A stretch of 7,773 nt of DNA from Acidimicrobiaceae bacterium (GTDB lineage Bacteria; Actinomycetota; Acidimicrobiia; Acidimicrobiales; Palsa-688), in the NCBI GenBank assembly GCA_003156795.1, contig PMHU01000289.1, positions 1,279 through 9,051 of the forward strand. The letters are read 5' to 3'. Both the position numbers and the translations under genes were made by a program. Shown here piece by piece: positions 1 through 5,403 of the stretch (position 1 is the first letter of the stretch; every line of letters begins with the position of its first letter). Under the pieces are notes generated by a model. It worked only from the letters and a program-made list of their open reading frames with translations, did no database searches and had not been told where the DNA came from.

Positions 1-2
1 CG

Positions 3-1067
3 AACATGAACGCCAACGAGGTGCTGGCGACACTGGCCGGTGAGGACGTTCACCGCAACGACCACGTCAACATGGGCCAGTCCTCAAACGACGTGTTCCC
101 CTCGGCCGTCCACCTCGCGGCGCTCGACGTCGCCCAGAACGAACTGCTGCCGGCGCTCCGCCAGCTGGAGCGCTCGTTCGCGAAGAAGTCGAAGAGCTTC
201 GCCAACATCGTCAAGTCAGGGCGCACCCACCTGATGGACGCCGTCCCCGTCACGCTCGGCCAGGAGTTCGGCGGCTACGCCGCGGCGATCGAGCACGGCA
301 TCGAAAGGCTGCGATCATCCTTGCCGAGGGTGGCGGAGTTGCCTCTCGGAGGCACAGCCGTAGGAACGGGTATAAATGCGCCGCGCACCTTCGCTCCCAG
401 AGTAATCAAGCGCCTGGCCGAGGAAAGGGCCCTTCCTTTTACCGAAGCCCGCGACCACTTCGAAGCGCAAGGTGCACGCGACGCCCTCGTGGAAGCTTCG
501 GGTGTTCTCCGCACCATCGCCGTCTCGCTTTACAAGTGCGCTACGGATCTGCGCTGGATGGGTAGCGGACCTCGCGCCGGCCTGGCCGAGATCCGCATTC
601 CTGATTTGCAGCCCGGCTCGTCCATCATGCCCGGCAAGGTCAATCCCGTCCTCGCCGAAGCCGTGTCCCAAGTCGTCGCCCAGGTAATCGGCAATGACGC
701 GGCCGTGGCCTTCAGTGGGGCAGTGGGCAACTTCGAGCTCAACGTCATGCTCCCCGTCATCGCCCGCAACCTGCTCGAGTCGATCCGCCTGCTCACATCG
801 GTGAGCACCGTGTTCGCCGACAAGTGCATCGCCGGCATCGAAGCCGACGTCGAGCGCTGCCGTACCTATGCCCTGTCCTCGCCTTCGATCAGCGCCGCGC
901 TCAACCCGTACATCGGTTACGAGGCGGTCGCCAAGCTGGTCAAGGACTCGGCGGCCCTTGGTGTCGACCTGCGCACCCTCGTTCTCGACCGGGGTCTCCT
1001 CACCGAGGAGGAAGTCGACCGCGCCCTCGACGTCGAGGCCATGACCAAGGGCGGGATCATCGGCTAG
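3..1067 (+). CDS. fumC: Class II fumarate hydratase (fumarase C), 5'-truncated by window edge
   Basis: The product interconverts fumarate and L-malate in the cytosolic TCA cycle and belongs to the fumarase/aspartase superfamily. The visible part starts inside the conserved SNMNxNEV block (NMNANEVLA at the very edge), so roughly 100 N-terminal residues lie outside. Family landmarks follow in order: NMGQSSNDVFPSA, then GRTHLMDAVPVTLGQEF (about nt 219-269) with the catalytic-site His, GGTAVGTGINAP, the mobile signature loop GSSIMPGKVNP (nt 615-647) carrying the catalytic Ser, and GNFELNVMLP. About 354 residues plus the missing part gives the usual length of about 460. The wording resembles actinobacterial FumC (for example GRTHLMDAVPVTLGQEF and MGSGP). 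The stop is TAG at 1065-1067. Codons in nt 303-480 are unlike the rest of the gene (AGG, AGA, ATA, GTA, GGA), see findings. An aspartase or argininosuccinate lyase is less likely because the match to fumarase-specific loops is close. Confidence 0.95.
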   Translation, partial: NMNANEVLATLAGEDVHRNDHVNMGQSSNDVFPSAVHLAALDVAQNELLPALRQLERSFAKKSKSFANIVKSGRTHLMDAVPVTLGQEFGGYAAAIEHGIERLRSSLPRVAELPLGGTAVGTGINAPRTFAPRVIKRLAEERALPFTEARDHFEAQGARDALVEASGVLRTIAVSLYKCATDLRWMGSGPRAGLAEIRIPDLQPGSSIMPGKVNPVLAEAVSQVVAQVIGNDAAVAFSGAVGNFELNVMLPVIARNLLESIRLLTSVSTVFADKCIAGIEADVERCRTYALSSPSISAALNPYIGYEAVAKLVKDSAALGVDLRTLVLDRGLLTEEEVDRALDVEAMTKGGIIG

Positions 1068-1179
1068 CGCCGGTCAGGCCGCGTGGCTGCGCAGGCCGCG
1101 GTCACTTCACGAGCAGCTCGGGGCGCTTCGAAGCCGATGTCCCGCCACGTGTACACGCGCGGGAAAAGGCCGCGGCGCC
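1068..1179. other. Convergent intergenic gap between fumC and the ArsR gene
   Basis: This 112-bp gap separates two genes that end toward each other. It holds no convincing gene. A 10-bp perfect palindrome, CGTGTACACG (1148-1157), sits between CCCGC (1141-1145) and GCGGG (1159-1163), giving an imperfect hairpin that could end transcription in either direction. No U-tract follows it on the fumC side, where the next bases are AAAAGG. Many actinobacterial terminators lack U-tracts, so a terminator role is possible but not shown. Confidence 0.4.
1141..1163. terminator. Possible hairpin terminator between convergent genes
   Basis: CCCGC at 1141-1145 can pair with GCGGG at 1159-1163, and the enclosed CGTGTACACG is itself self-complementary. 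There is no T-run after the stem on either strand, so only its location downstream of both fumC and the ArsR gene favours a terminator role. Confidence 0.25.
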
Positions 1180-1533
1180 TCAGCTGGTTCCGGCGCCGGG
1201 GTCAGGGTCGTCTCGGAGGTGGTCGGCTAGGGCCCGGAGCCGGTGGTCCCAGCGGGCTCCGACGTCGGCCAGCCAGGCGGTCGCCTCGTCCAACCGCTCG
1301 GGCACCACGCCGTAGAGAACTTCGCGACCGTGGCGTTCGGAGCGGAGGAGCCCGGCAGCAGAAAGGGCGCCCAAGTGCTTGACCACGGCCTGGCGCGAAA
1401 CCGGGTATCCGGTCGCCAGGTCCGTGGCGCTGAGCGGCCCCTGGGCCGACAGCTGGTCCAGGAGCCGGCGCCGGGTCGGGTCTGCGAGTGCTGTGAAGAC
1501 CTGGTCGGCCGGCCGATCGTCAGGCTGATGCAC
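1180..1533 (-). CDS. ArsR-family winged-helix transcriptional regulator (non-metal type, AHSA1-linked)
   Basis: This 117-residue protein carries the ArsR-type winged-helix DNA-binding domain across almost its whole length: VFTALADPTRRRLLDQL (residues 12-28), the helix-turn-helix LSATDLATGYPVSRQAVVKHLGALSAAGLL (about 34-63), and the wing RSERHGREVLYGVVPERL. It should bind DNA as a dimer and repress its own unit. The protein has no cysteine, and the ELCVCDL-type metal box is replaced by SATDLA, so it is not a classical arsenic or metal sensor. The tail WLADVGARWDHRLRALADHL is typical of ArsR proteins paired with SRPBCC/AHSA1 genes. The GTG at 1533-1531 was chosen because the conserved domain begins 12 residues later. 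It overlaps the upstream SRPBCC gene by 14 bases and has no clear Shine-Dalgarno, which suggests translation by reinitiation. The likely operators are the twin dyads at 2045-2062 and 2087-2104. Confidence 0.88.
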   Translation of the reverse strand: MHQPDDRPADQVFTALADPTRRRLLDQLSAQGPLSATDLATGYPVSRQAVVKHLGALSAAGLLRSERHGREVLYGVVPERLDEATAWLADVGARWDHRLRALADHLRDDPDPGAGTS

Positions 1534-2020
1534 GCGCCAGGGCCGGCGCCGACAGCCCTGCCCACGCCCCGGCCATGCGGTCGTCCCATCGGGTCCAGGA
1601 GAAAGACGTGACCGTCTCGCCGGGCCATGTCCAATCCGACGAAGCACGGGCCGCGGGAACCCCGGTCGGGAGACCGCGCTCCTGGATCGTCAAGCGGGCT
1701 CCCTCCTCGTCGGGTTCGATGAGGTAGGTGACTTCGGCTCCGGCCGGCTCGGCGGCGGCCGGCTCGCCGTCGGTGTCGCCGCCCGAAGCCCCCGGCGTGG
1801 TGACCGTCCACCACCGGTATCTCAGATACCGGCCGGTCCGTACGGTGTCGATCTGTCCTTCTCGTCGGCTGCCGTCATCGTCATGGAACCGCAGCGGGGC
1901 GCCTTCGCTCACCTCCCACTCCATGCGTCCTCCGAGCCATCCGGACGCTTGGTCCGGGTCGGTCAGGGCTTCCCACAGCCGATCGGGAGCAACCGGAAGC
2001 ACTACCTGTCGTCGGATCAC
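1520..2020 (-). CDS. SRPBCC/AHSA1-domain protein
   Basis: The product is a 166-residue SRPBCC-fold protein of the AHSA1 (activator of Hsp90 ATPase 1 homologue-like) group. These cytosolic proteins form a helix-grip ligand pocket, and in bacteria they are often encoded beside ArsR regulators; the ligand is unknown. Visible signatures are RRQVVLPVAPDRLWEALTDPDQASGWLGG (residues 3-31), the strand region GRYLRYRWW (63-71), EVTYLIEPDEEGARLTIQERG (96-116) and the C-terminal helix WDDRMAGAWAGL. Residues 75-95 form a Gly/Ala/Glu/Pro-rich loop. The GTG at 2020-2018 is preferred because GAGGAGG (plus-strand complement around 2026-2032) lies 5 bases upstream. An upstream in-frame ATG at 2065 would lie in an operator half-site and before the predicted transcription start. 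The gene overlaps the ArsR gene by 14 bases, with the order SRPBCC first and regulator second. Some relatives may be fused proteins, so a sequencing frameshift is a minor alternative. Confidence 0.85.
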   Translation of the reverse strand: MIRRQVVLPVAPDRLWEALTDPDQASGWLGGRMEWEVSEGAPLRFHDDDGSRREGQIDTVRTGRYLRYRWWTVTTPGASGGDTDGEPAAAEPAGAEVTYLIEPDEEGARLTIQERGLPTGVPAARASSDWTWPGETVTSFSWTRWDDRMAGAWAGLSAPALARASA

Positions 2021-2025
2021 CGCTA

Positions 2026-2032
2026 CCTCCTC
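2026..2032 (-). promoter_or_regulatory. Shine-Dalgarno deciding the SRPBCC start
   Basis: On the minus strand the sequence reads GAGGAGG, then five bases, then GTG. It is the strongest ribosome binding site seen in the window. It favours the GTG at 2020 over the ATG at 2065. Confidence 0.7.
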
Positions 2033-2044
2033 ACCGTTGCTATT

Positions 2045-2062
2045 TGCAACTCCATGGTTGCA
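2045..2062. promoter_or_regulatory. Operator-like dyad O1 (TGCAAC-N6-GTTGCA)
   Basis: This is a perfect 6-bp inverted repeat, TGCAAC TCCATG GTTGCA. It has the same half-sites and the same 6-base spacer as the copy at 2087-2104. The right arm extends to GTTGCACAT in both copies. A further half-site, GTTGC at 2036-2040, lies to the left. O1 covers the predicted start of minus-strand transcription and the -35 of the plus-strand promoter. Binding by the adjacent ArsR protein is inference from position and symmetry. Confidence 0.7.
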
Positions 2063-2087
2063 CATTCTGGGCCGGGTCGCCTAACAT
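2058..2087 (+). promoter_or_regulatory. Candidate promoter for clpP
   Basis: TTGCAC (2058-2063), an 18-base spacer and TAACAT (2082-2087) resemble -35 and -10 elements. They would start transcription near 2094 with a leader of about 47 bases. The -35 falls in dyad O1 and the -10 overlaps the left edge of dyad O2. TACCTT (2107-2112) is an alternative -10, just past O2. The assignment is by eye and unverified. Confidence 0.35.
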
Positions 2088-2091
2088 GCAA
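2064..2091 (-). promoter_or_regulatory. Candidate promoter for SRPBCC-arsR
   Basis: On the minus strand TTGCAT (complement of 2086-2091) is followed after 16 bases by CAGAAT (complement of 2064-2069), a fair match to -35 and -10 elements. Transcription would start near 2057, giving a leader of about 37 bases before the GTG at 2020. The -35 lies inside dyad O2 and the start site inside dyad O1, the arrangement expected for autorepression. Confidence 0.4.
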
Positions 2092-2104
2092 CTTACCAGT
2101 TGCA
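2087..2104. promoter_or_regulatory. Operator-like dyad O2 (TGCAAC-N6-GTTGCA)
   Basis: This second perfect copy reads TGCAAC TTACCA GTTGCA. Its centre is 42 bp from that of O1, close to four turns of B-DNA, so proteins bound at both would face the same side. The spacer differs in sequence from that of O1 while the arms are identical, which argues for selection on the arms. It lies between the minus-strand -35 region and the clpP start. Confidence 0.7.
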
Positions 2105-2140
2105 CATACCTTCGAACCCACGTCGAAAGCGAGGCCCCCG

Positions 2141-2848
2141 GTGAGCTATCTCGTTCCCACCGTCATCGAGCAGTCGCCCAGGGGGGAGAGGGCCTACGAC
2201 ATCTACTCCCGTCTCCTGCGGGACCGCATCGTGGTGCTCGGCACCGAGATCAACGACACCACCGCCAACCTCCTCACCGCCCAGTTGCTCTTCCTGGAGG
2301 CGGAGGATCCCGAGAAAGACATCGCCCTGTACATCAACAGCCCCGGAGGGTCGGTCACCGCCAGCCTGGGGATCTACGACACCATGCAGATCATCCGGCC
2401 CGACGTTTCCACTGTCTGCATGGGTATGGCGGCTTCGGGCGCGGCCATCCTCCTTGCCGGCGGCGCCCCGGGAAAGCGCATGGCGCTGCCGAACTCTCGC
2501 GTCCTCATTCACCAGCCCCACGGCGGGGCTCAGGGCCAGGCTGTCGACATCCAGAACCAAGCCAGAGAGATCGGCTACCTACGCAAGCGCATCGACGAGA
2601 TCCTGGCGTCCCACACCGGTCAACCAGTCGAGCGGGTGGCCAAGGACACCGACCGCGACTACATCCTCGGCGCCGAGGAGGCGGTGGCTTACGGGATCGT
2701 CGATGAAATCCTCACCGCCCGCCGAGGCCTCACCGCCGCCGCCGTGGTGGCCTTGCCGGCTGGGGCTCTGCCGGCGGGGGACCCGTCGGAACGGCGGGCC
2801 GTGGCCCGATCGGACCAACCGGGTGCGCCGAGACCCGGTTCGCGCTAG
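2141..2848 (+). CDS. clpP: ATP-dependent Clp protease proteolytic subunit ClpP with C-terminal extension
   Basis: The product is a serine peptidase of the tetradecameric ClpP chamber, which degrades cytosolic proteins fed by ClpX, ClpC or ClpA ATPases. The 235-residue protein matches ClpP throughout: LVPTVIEQSPRGERAYDIYSRLL at the start, LYINSPGG (63-70), and the catalytic triad Ser99 in GMAASGA, His124 in LIHQPHGG and Asp173 in DTDRDY. The E. coli Ser is followed by Met, here by Gly. The normal fold ends near VDEIL (187-191), leaving a tail of about 40 residues rich in Ala, Pro, Arg and Gly that most ClpPs lack. The GTG at 2141 is chosen because the following residues match the family N-terminus, with a weak GAGG at 2131-2134. 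Starts farther upstream would run through the operators. No second clpP or clpX lies next to it. It is divergent from the ArsR/AHSA1 unit, and the membrane-protein gene begins 29 bases after its stop. Confidence 0.95.
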   Translation: MSYLVPTVIEQSPRGERAYDIYSRLLRDRIVVLGTEINDTTANLLTAQLLFLEAEDPEKDIALYINSPGGSVTASLGIYDTMQIIRPDVSTVCMGMAASGAAILLAGGAPGKRMALPNSRVLIHQPHGGAQGQAVDIQNQAREIGYLRKRIDEILASHTGQPVERVAKDTDRDYILGAEEAVAYGIVDEILTARRGLTAAAVVALPAGALPAGDPSERRAVARSDQPGAPRPGSR

Positions 2849-2857
2849 ATACCCACG

Positions 2858-2876
2858 GGCGGCTACCGTCGCCGCC
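2858..2876. promoter_or_regulatory. Hairpin with TANNNT box between clpP and the membrane-protein gene
   Basis: GGCGGC (2858-2863) and GCCGCC (2871-2876) are perfect complements around the 7-base loop TACCGTC. The loop contains TACCGT (2864-2869), a TANNNT -10-type box 8 bases before the GTG start at 2878. It could be an internal promoter giving a leaderless transcript, or an RNA stem attenuating read-through from clpP. The sequence does not decide between them. Confidence 0.3.
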
Positions 2877-2877
2877 T

Positions 2878-3372
2878 GTGAGCGTCGGTTTCAAAGTCGT
2901 CGTCGTCCTCCACATCCTGTGCGTGATGGGAGGCTTCGGCGCGGTGGCCTACAACGCCCTGTATATGAGCTTGGCCCAGCGTCGTCCAGGAGGAGGAACG
3001 GGCGCCATCATCGAGGTCAACGCCCAGGTGTCCGGTTTCGCCGAGATGCTCATCTACGCCGCCCTGCTGTTCGGGGTGGGCGCGGTAACCCTGAGCCACT
3101 CGTCCATCAAGTTCAGCGACGCATGGGTCTCGGCGGCGTTCGCGGTGTACCTGGTCGACGTCGGGATCCTGCACGGGTGGATAAAGCGCCACCAGCGCCA
3201 GTACGCAGCCGTCGTCCGGCGGCTGGAGACGCCGGGTGCCGAAGCAGCTGCGATGTCCGCCGACGTGGCCAAAATGAAAAGCCTCGAGAAGCGGGTCGGC
3301 TTCGGTTGGGGTGCGTTCAACCTGCTGGTGGTGGCGGCCGTGTACCTCATGGTCTTCAAGCCGGGGCGCTGA
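2878..3372 (+). CDS. Four-helix integral membrane protein, DUF2269-like
   Basis: The product is a small inner-membrane protein of 164 residues with no known function. Four hydrophobic segments can be read: residues 5-30 (KVVVVLHILCVMGGFGAVAYNALY), 52-73, 80-102 and 140-160. A charged, helical soluble stretch at 103-138 (KRHQRQYAAVVRRLE to MKSLEKR) separates TM3 from TM4. His11 in TM1 (VVLHIL) followed by a Gly-rich segment resembles the DUF2269 group of predicted membrane proteins, though this family call is from memory of the pattern. The GTG at 2878 has no Shine-Dalgarno but a TANNNT box 8 bases upstream, which fits leaderless initiation. The next gene starts 8 bases after its stop, so the two are probably co-transcribed. 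Nothing visible links it to proteolysis or CoA metabolism beyond position. Confidence 0.75.
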   Translation: MSVGFKVVVVLHILCVMGGFGAVAYNALYMSLAQRRPGGGTGAIIEVNAQVSGFAEMLIYAALLFGVGAVTLSHSSIKFSDAWVSAAFAVYLVDVGILHGWIKRHQRQYAAVVRRLETPGAEAAAMSADVAKMKSLEKRVGFGWGAFNLLVVAAVYLMVFKPGR

Positions 3373-3380
3373 GGACCCCG

Positions 3381-4187
3381 ATGCACCCGATCGAGCACCT
3401 GCGCTACGTGGCCCGGGCGACGGGCGCCGATCCCGGCCTGGTCGCTCGCGAAGCGGCCGGCGCACTGGCGGAGATGACGCGCATGGAACCGGCCGGTCTG
3501 GTTCCGGCTTGCAGGCGGCTGATCGAACGCCACGTGACGTCGGGACCGATGTGGTGGCTGTCGGCCCGGATGCTCGGGGCGGACGACCCCCGGGAGGCGG
3601 CCACGACGGCCATCGCGGAGCTCGACGGCGATCGAACCGATCGCCACCTGGCGTCGGCCCTGCCTGACAGCGCCACCGTCCTATTGATCGGATGGCCCGA
3701 CATCTGCGCCGCGGCCCTTCGCAGCCGCGGTGACGTCGAAGTCCTGGTCGTCGACTCGGGCGGCGAAGGGGGCCCGCTCGTGAGACGGCTGCGAGAGGCC
3801 GGCAACGTGGCCACCCTCGTGCCGGAATCGGGTGTCGGCCCGGCTGCGGCCGTTTCCGATCTGGTGATCGTCGAGGCCCTGGCCGCCGGACCCGCGGGCG
3901 TGCTGGCCGCTCCCGGGTCGATGGCGGCCGCCTCCGTTGCCGCCTACTCGCTGGTGCCGGTCTGGGCCGTCACCGGCGTGGGCCGGGTGCTGCCGGAAAG
4001 GCTGTGGGACGCCCTGGCCGCCCGGCTGGACGGCTCGGGCGACGAACCGTGGGACCGCCCCGCCGACCTGGTCCCGGCGCCGCTCATCGGCCAAGTGGTC
4101 GGCCCGGACGGCCTTTCGGAAGCGGAAGCCGGGCTGCGAGCTTCGACCTGCCCCGCCGCGCCCGAGCTGTTTCGGGCTGCGGGTTAG
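3381..4187 (+). CDS. Unrecognised protein with an eIF2B/MtnA-like (ISOCOT-fold) C-terminal region
   Basis: I do not recognise a named family for this 268-residue cytosolic protein. Residues 1-90 are mostly helical (MHPIEHLRYVARATGADPGLV; PACRRLIERHVTSGPMWWLSARML). A Rossmann-like part follows: ATVLLIGWPDI (98-108), VEVLVVDSGGEGGPLVRRL (119-137), NVATLVPESGVGPAAAVSDLVIVEALAAGPAGVLAAPGSMAAASVAAYSLVPVWAVTGVGR (142-202). That last stretch aligns by eye to the eIF2B alpha/beta/delta and methylthioribose-1-phosphate isomerase block (DlvivGADrvxaNGdvxNKiGTyxxAxxAkxxxvPfyvxa). The catalytic Asp of MtnA is replaced by Leu167, and the NK of the NKxGT block is replaced by Ala-Pro, so isomerase activity is unlikely. 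The ATG at 3381 is preceded by GAGGA at 3371-3375 at good spacing. A DUF885 peptidase gene starts 10 bases after its stop. It may be a ligand-sensing or regulatory relative of the fold. Confidence 0.7.
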   Translation: MHPIEHLRYVARATGADPGLVAREAAGALAEMTRMEPAGLVPACRRLIERHVTSGPMWWLSARMLGADDPREAATTAIAELDGDRTDRHLASALPDSATVLLIGWPDICAAALRSRGDVEVLVVDSGGEGGPLVRRLREAGNVATLVPESGVGPAAAVSDLVIVEALAAGPAGVLAAPGSMAAASVAAYSLVPVWAVTGVGRVLPERLWDALAARLDGSGDEPWDRPADLVPAPLIGQVVGPDGLSEAEAGLRASTCPAAPELFRAAG

Positions 4188-4197
4188 GAGTTTCGAG

Positions 4198-5382
4198 ATG
4201 TCGGAACCGGATCTGGTCGAGGACTACCTACGCCTGGGCTTGGCCCTGGGCCGCCACATAGACGGTTTCGTGGACGCCTACTACGGCCCGCCAGAGCTGG
4301 CCGCCCAAGCCGCCGCCGAGCCACCCGTGGCGCCGGCGCAGCTGGCCGAGCGGGCCCGGCGATTGTTGGCGGCCCTCGTCGCAGACGTCGACCTGGCGCC
4401 GGAGCGCAGGCACTGGATGACCGCCCAGGTAGGCGGCTTGCGCACGACCGCCGTCAAGCTCGCCGGCGACCCGATCGGCTATCTGGATGAAATAGAAGCG
4501 TGCTACGGCGTGAGGCCCACCTTCGTTCCCGAGGACGACCTGGCGGCGGCCCACAAGCGGCTTGACGCGGTTCTCCCGGGAAGCGGGCCTCTGGCCGCCC
4601 GGTACATCGCGTGGAGGGAAGCCCAGGTCGTGCCGGCGGAGCGACTCGGCGAGGCCGTGGCTTCTTTGGCCGAGGACTTTCGCGCTCGCACCGAGGACTC
4701 CTTCGGGCTACCTGAAGGCGAGGAGGTGGAGTTCCAGATGGTGGACAACAAGCCGTGGTCGGGGTTCAACTACTACCTCGGCGGCCTTCGCAGCCGGGTG
4801 GCCATCAACTTGGACCTGCCCGTACTTTCACCGGCACTCGGAGCTCTCGTGGCCCACGAGTCCTATCCCGGACACCACACCGAGCACTGTCGCAAGGAGG
4901 CCGGCCTGGTGCGCCGCCGGCGCCAGCTCGAAGAAACGATCGCCCTGGTCGGGACCCCGCAATGCCTCATCGCTGAGGGGTTGGCTGACTTGGGGCTCGA
5001 GGTCATCGCAGGTCAACGATCAGAGCGCGTCCTCGCCGACCACTACCGTCCCCTCGGGATCCCTTTTGACACCGACAATGTGGCGGAGGTGTCGGCGGCG
5101 ACCGAAGCGCTCCAGGCCGTGCGTGGCAACGCGGCCATCCTCATCCACGACCGGGGACGCACCGTCGACGAGGCCGTCGCCTACGTCGAGCGCTGGGCCC
5201 TGAGCCCGCGCCAGCGGGCCGTGAAGTCGATGCAGTTCGCGACAGATCCCACTTGGCGGGCGTACGTCTTCTGTTACATCGACGGCCTGCGGTTGTGCCG
5301 GGACTATGTCAAGGGTGTTCCGGCCCGATTCGAGCGCCTGGTGACCGAGCAGGTCGTCCCCGCCCAACTGGTCGCGGCCTAG
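4198..5382 (+). CDS. DUF885-type zinc metallopeptidase
   Basis: The product is a predicted cytosolic zinc peptidase of 394 residues with no signal peptide. The key motif is AHESYPGHHTEHCRKE at about 219-234, in which His220, Glu221 and His226 match the HExxPGHH signature of DUF885 proteins, related to M32-like carboxypeptidases. A second element, AEGLADLGLEV (259-269), corresponds to the downstream EGWA-type motif that supplies the third zinc ligand, probably Glu260. The N-terminal half is helical, as in the family. It is shorter than typical DUF885 proteins, which are often 550-600 residues. The ATG at 4198 has GGAG at 4187-4190 seven bases upstream, which fixes the start. It follows the eIF2B-like gene by 10 bases and precedes the lyase gene by 21 bases. 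The substrate is unknown; a role in trimming peptides released by ClpP is a guess from the shared gene string. Confidence 0.82.
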   Translation: MSEPDLVEDYLRLGLALGRHIDGFVDAYYGPPELAAQAAAEPPVAPAQLAERARRLLAALVADVDLAPERRHWMTAQVGGLRTTAVKLAGDPIGYLDEIEACYGVRPTFVPEDDLAAAHKRLDAVLPGSGPLAARYIAWREAQVVPAERLGEAVASLAEDFRARTEDSFGLPEGEEVEFQMVDNKPWSGFNYYLGGLRSRVAINLDLPVLSPALGALVAHESYPGHHTEHCRKEAGLVRRRRQLEETIALVGTPQCLIAEGLADLGLEVIAGQRSERVLADHYRPLGIPFDTDNVAEVSAATEALQAVRGNAAILIHDRGRTVDEAVAYVERWALSPRQRAVKSMQFATDPTWRAYVFCYIDGLRLCRDYVKGVPARFERLVTEQVVPAQLVAA

Positions 5383-5391
5383 GCGGGGCCG

Positions 5392-5403
5392 TAGCATCCG
5401 GCT
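5392..5403 (+). promoter_or_regulatory. Putative -10 box for leaderless transcription of mcl
   Basis: TAGCAT (5392-5397) fits the actinobacterial TANNNT -10 pattern and lies 6 bases before the ATG at 5404. No Shine-Dalgarno is present in the 21-base gap. This spacing would place the transcription start at the A of the ATG. The lyase gene could therefore be expressed separately from the genes before it. Confidence 0.4.

Noticed and set aside
1078..1175. Minus-strand stretch reading RRRGLFPRVYTWRDIGFEAP, considered as a gene remnant
   Set aside because: It has no start codon context, loses any pattern after a few residues, and I could not assign it to a family. Probably chance in a GC-rich gap.
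1500..1520. GGCCGGCC-type palindrome near the ArsR start
   Set aside because: Short GC palindromes are expected at this base composition, and no second copy or gene context suggests function.
1180..1533. ArsR protein as an arsenic or metal sensor
   Set aside because: It has no cysteine at all and the metal box is absent. No arsenic resistance gene is nearby.
2021..2065. ATG at 2065 (minus strand) as the AHSA1 start
   Set aside because: It lies in an operator arm and upstream of the predicted transcription start. The strong GAGGAGG sits before the GTG at 2020, and the added 15 residues are unlike the family.
1883..2140. In-frame upstream ATG at 1883 that would make a much longer ClpP
   Set aside because: The extension overlaps the oppositely oriented AHSA1 gene and runs through both operators. 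It shows no ClpP similarity until residue 2 after the GTG at 2141.
2454..3380. Open frame running into the eIF2B-like gene from within clpP
   Set aside because: It overlaps two real genes in another frame, and its translation is Arg/Pro-rich shadow sequence. The ATG at 3381 has its own ribosome binding site.
3937..4197. Upstream extension of the metallopeptidase frame
   Set aside because: It overlaps the eIF2B-like gene, and the ATG at 4198 has GGAG at ideal spacing.
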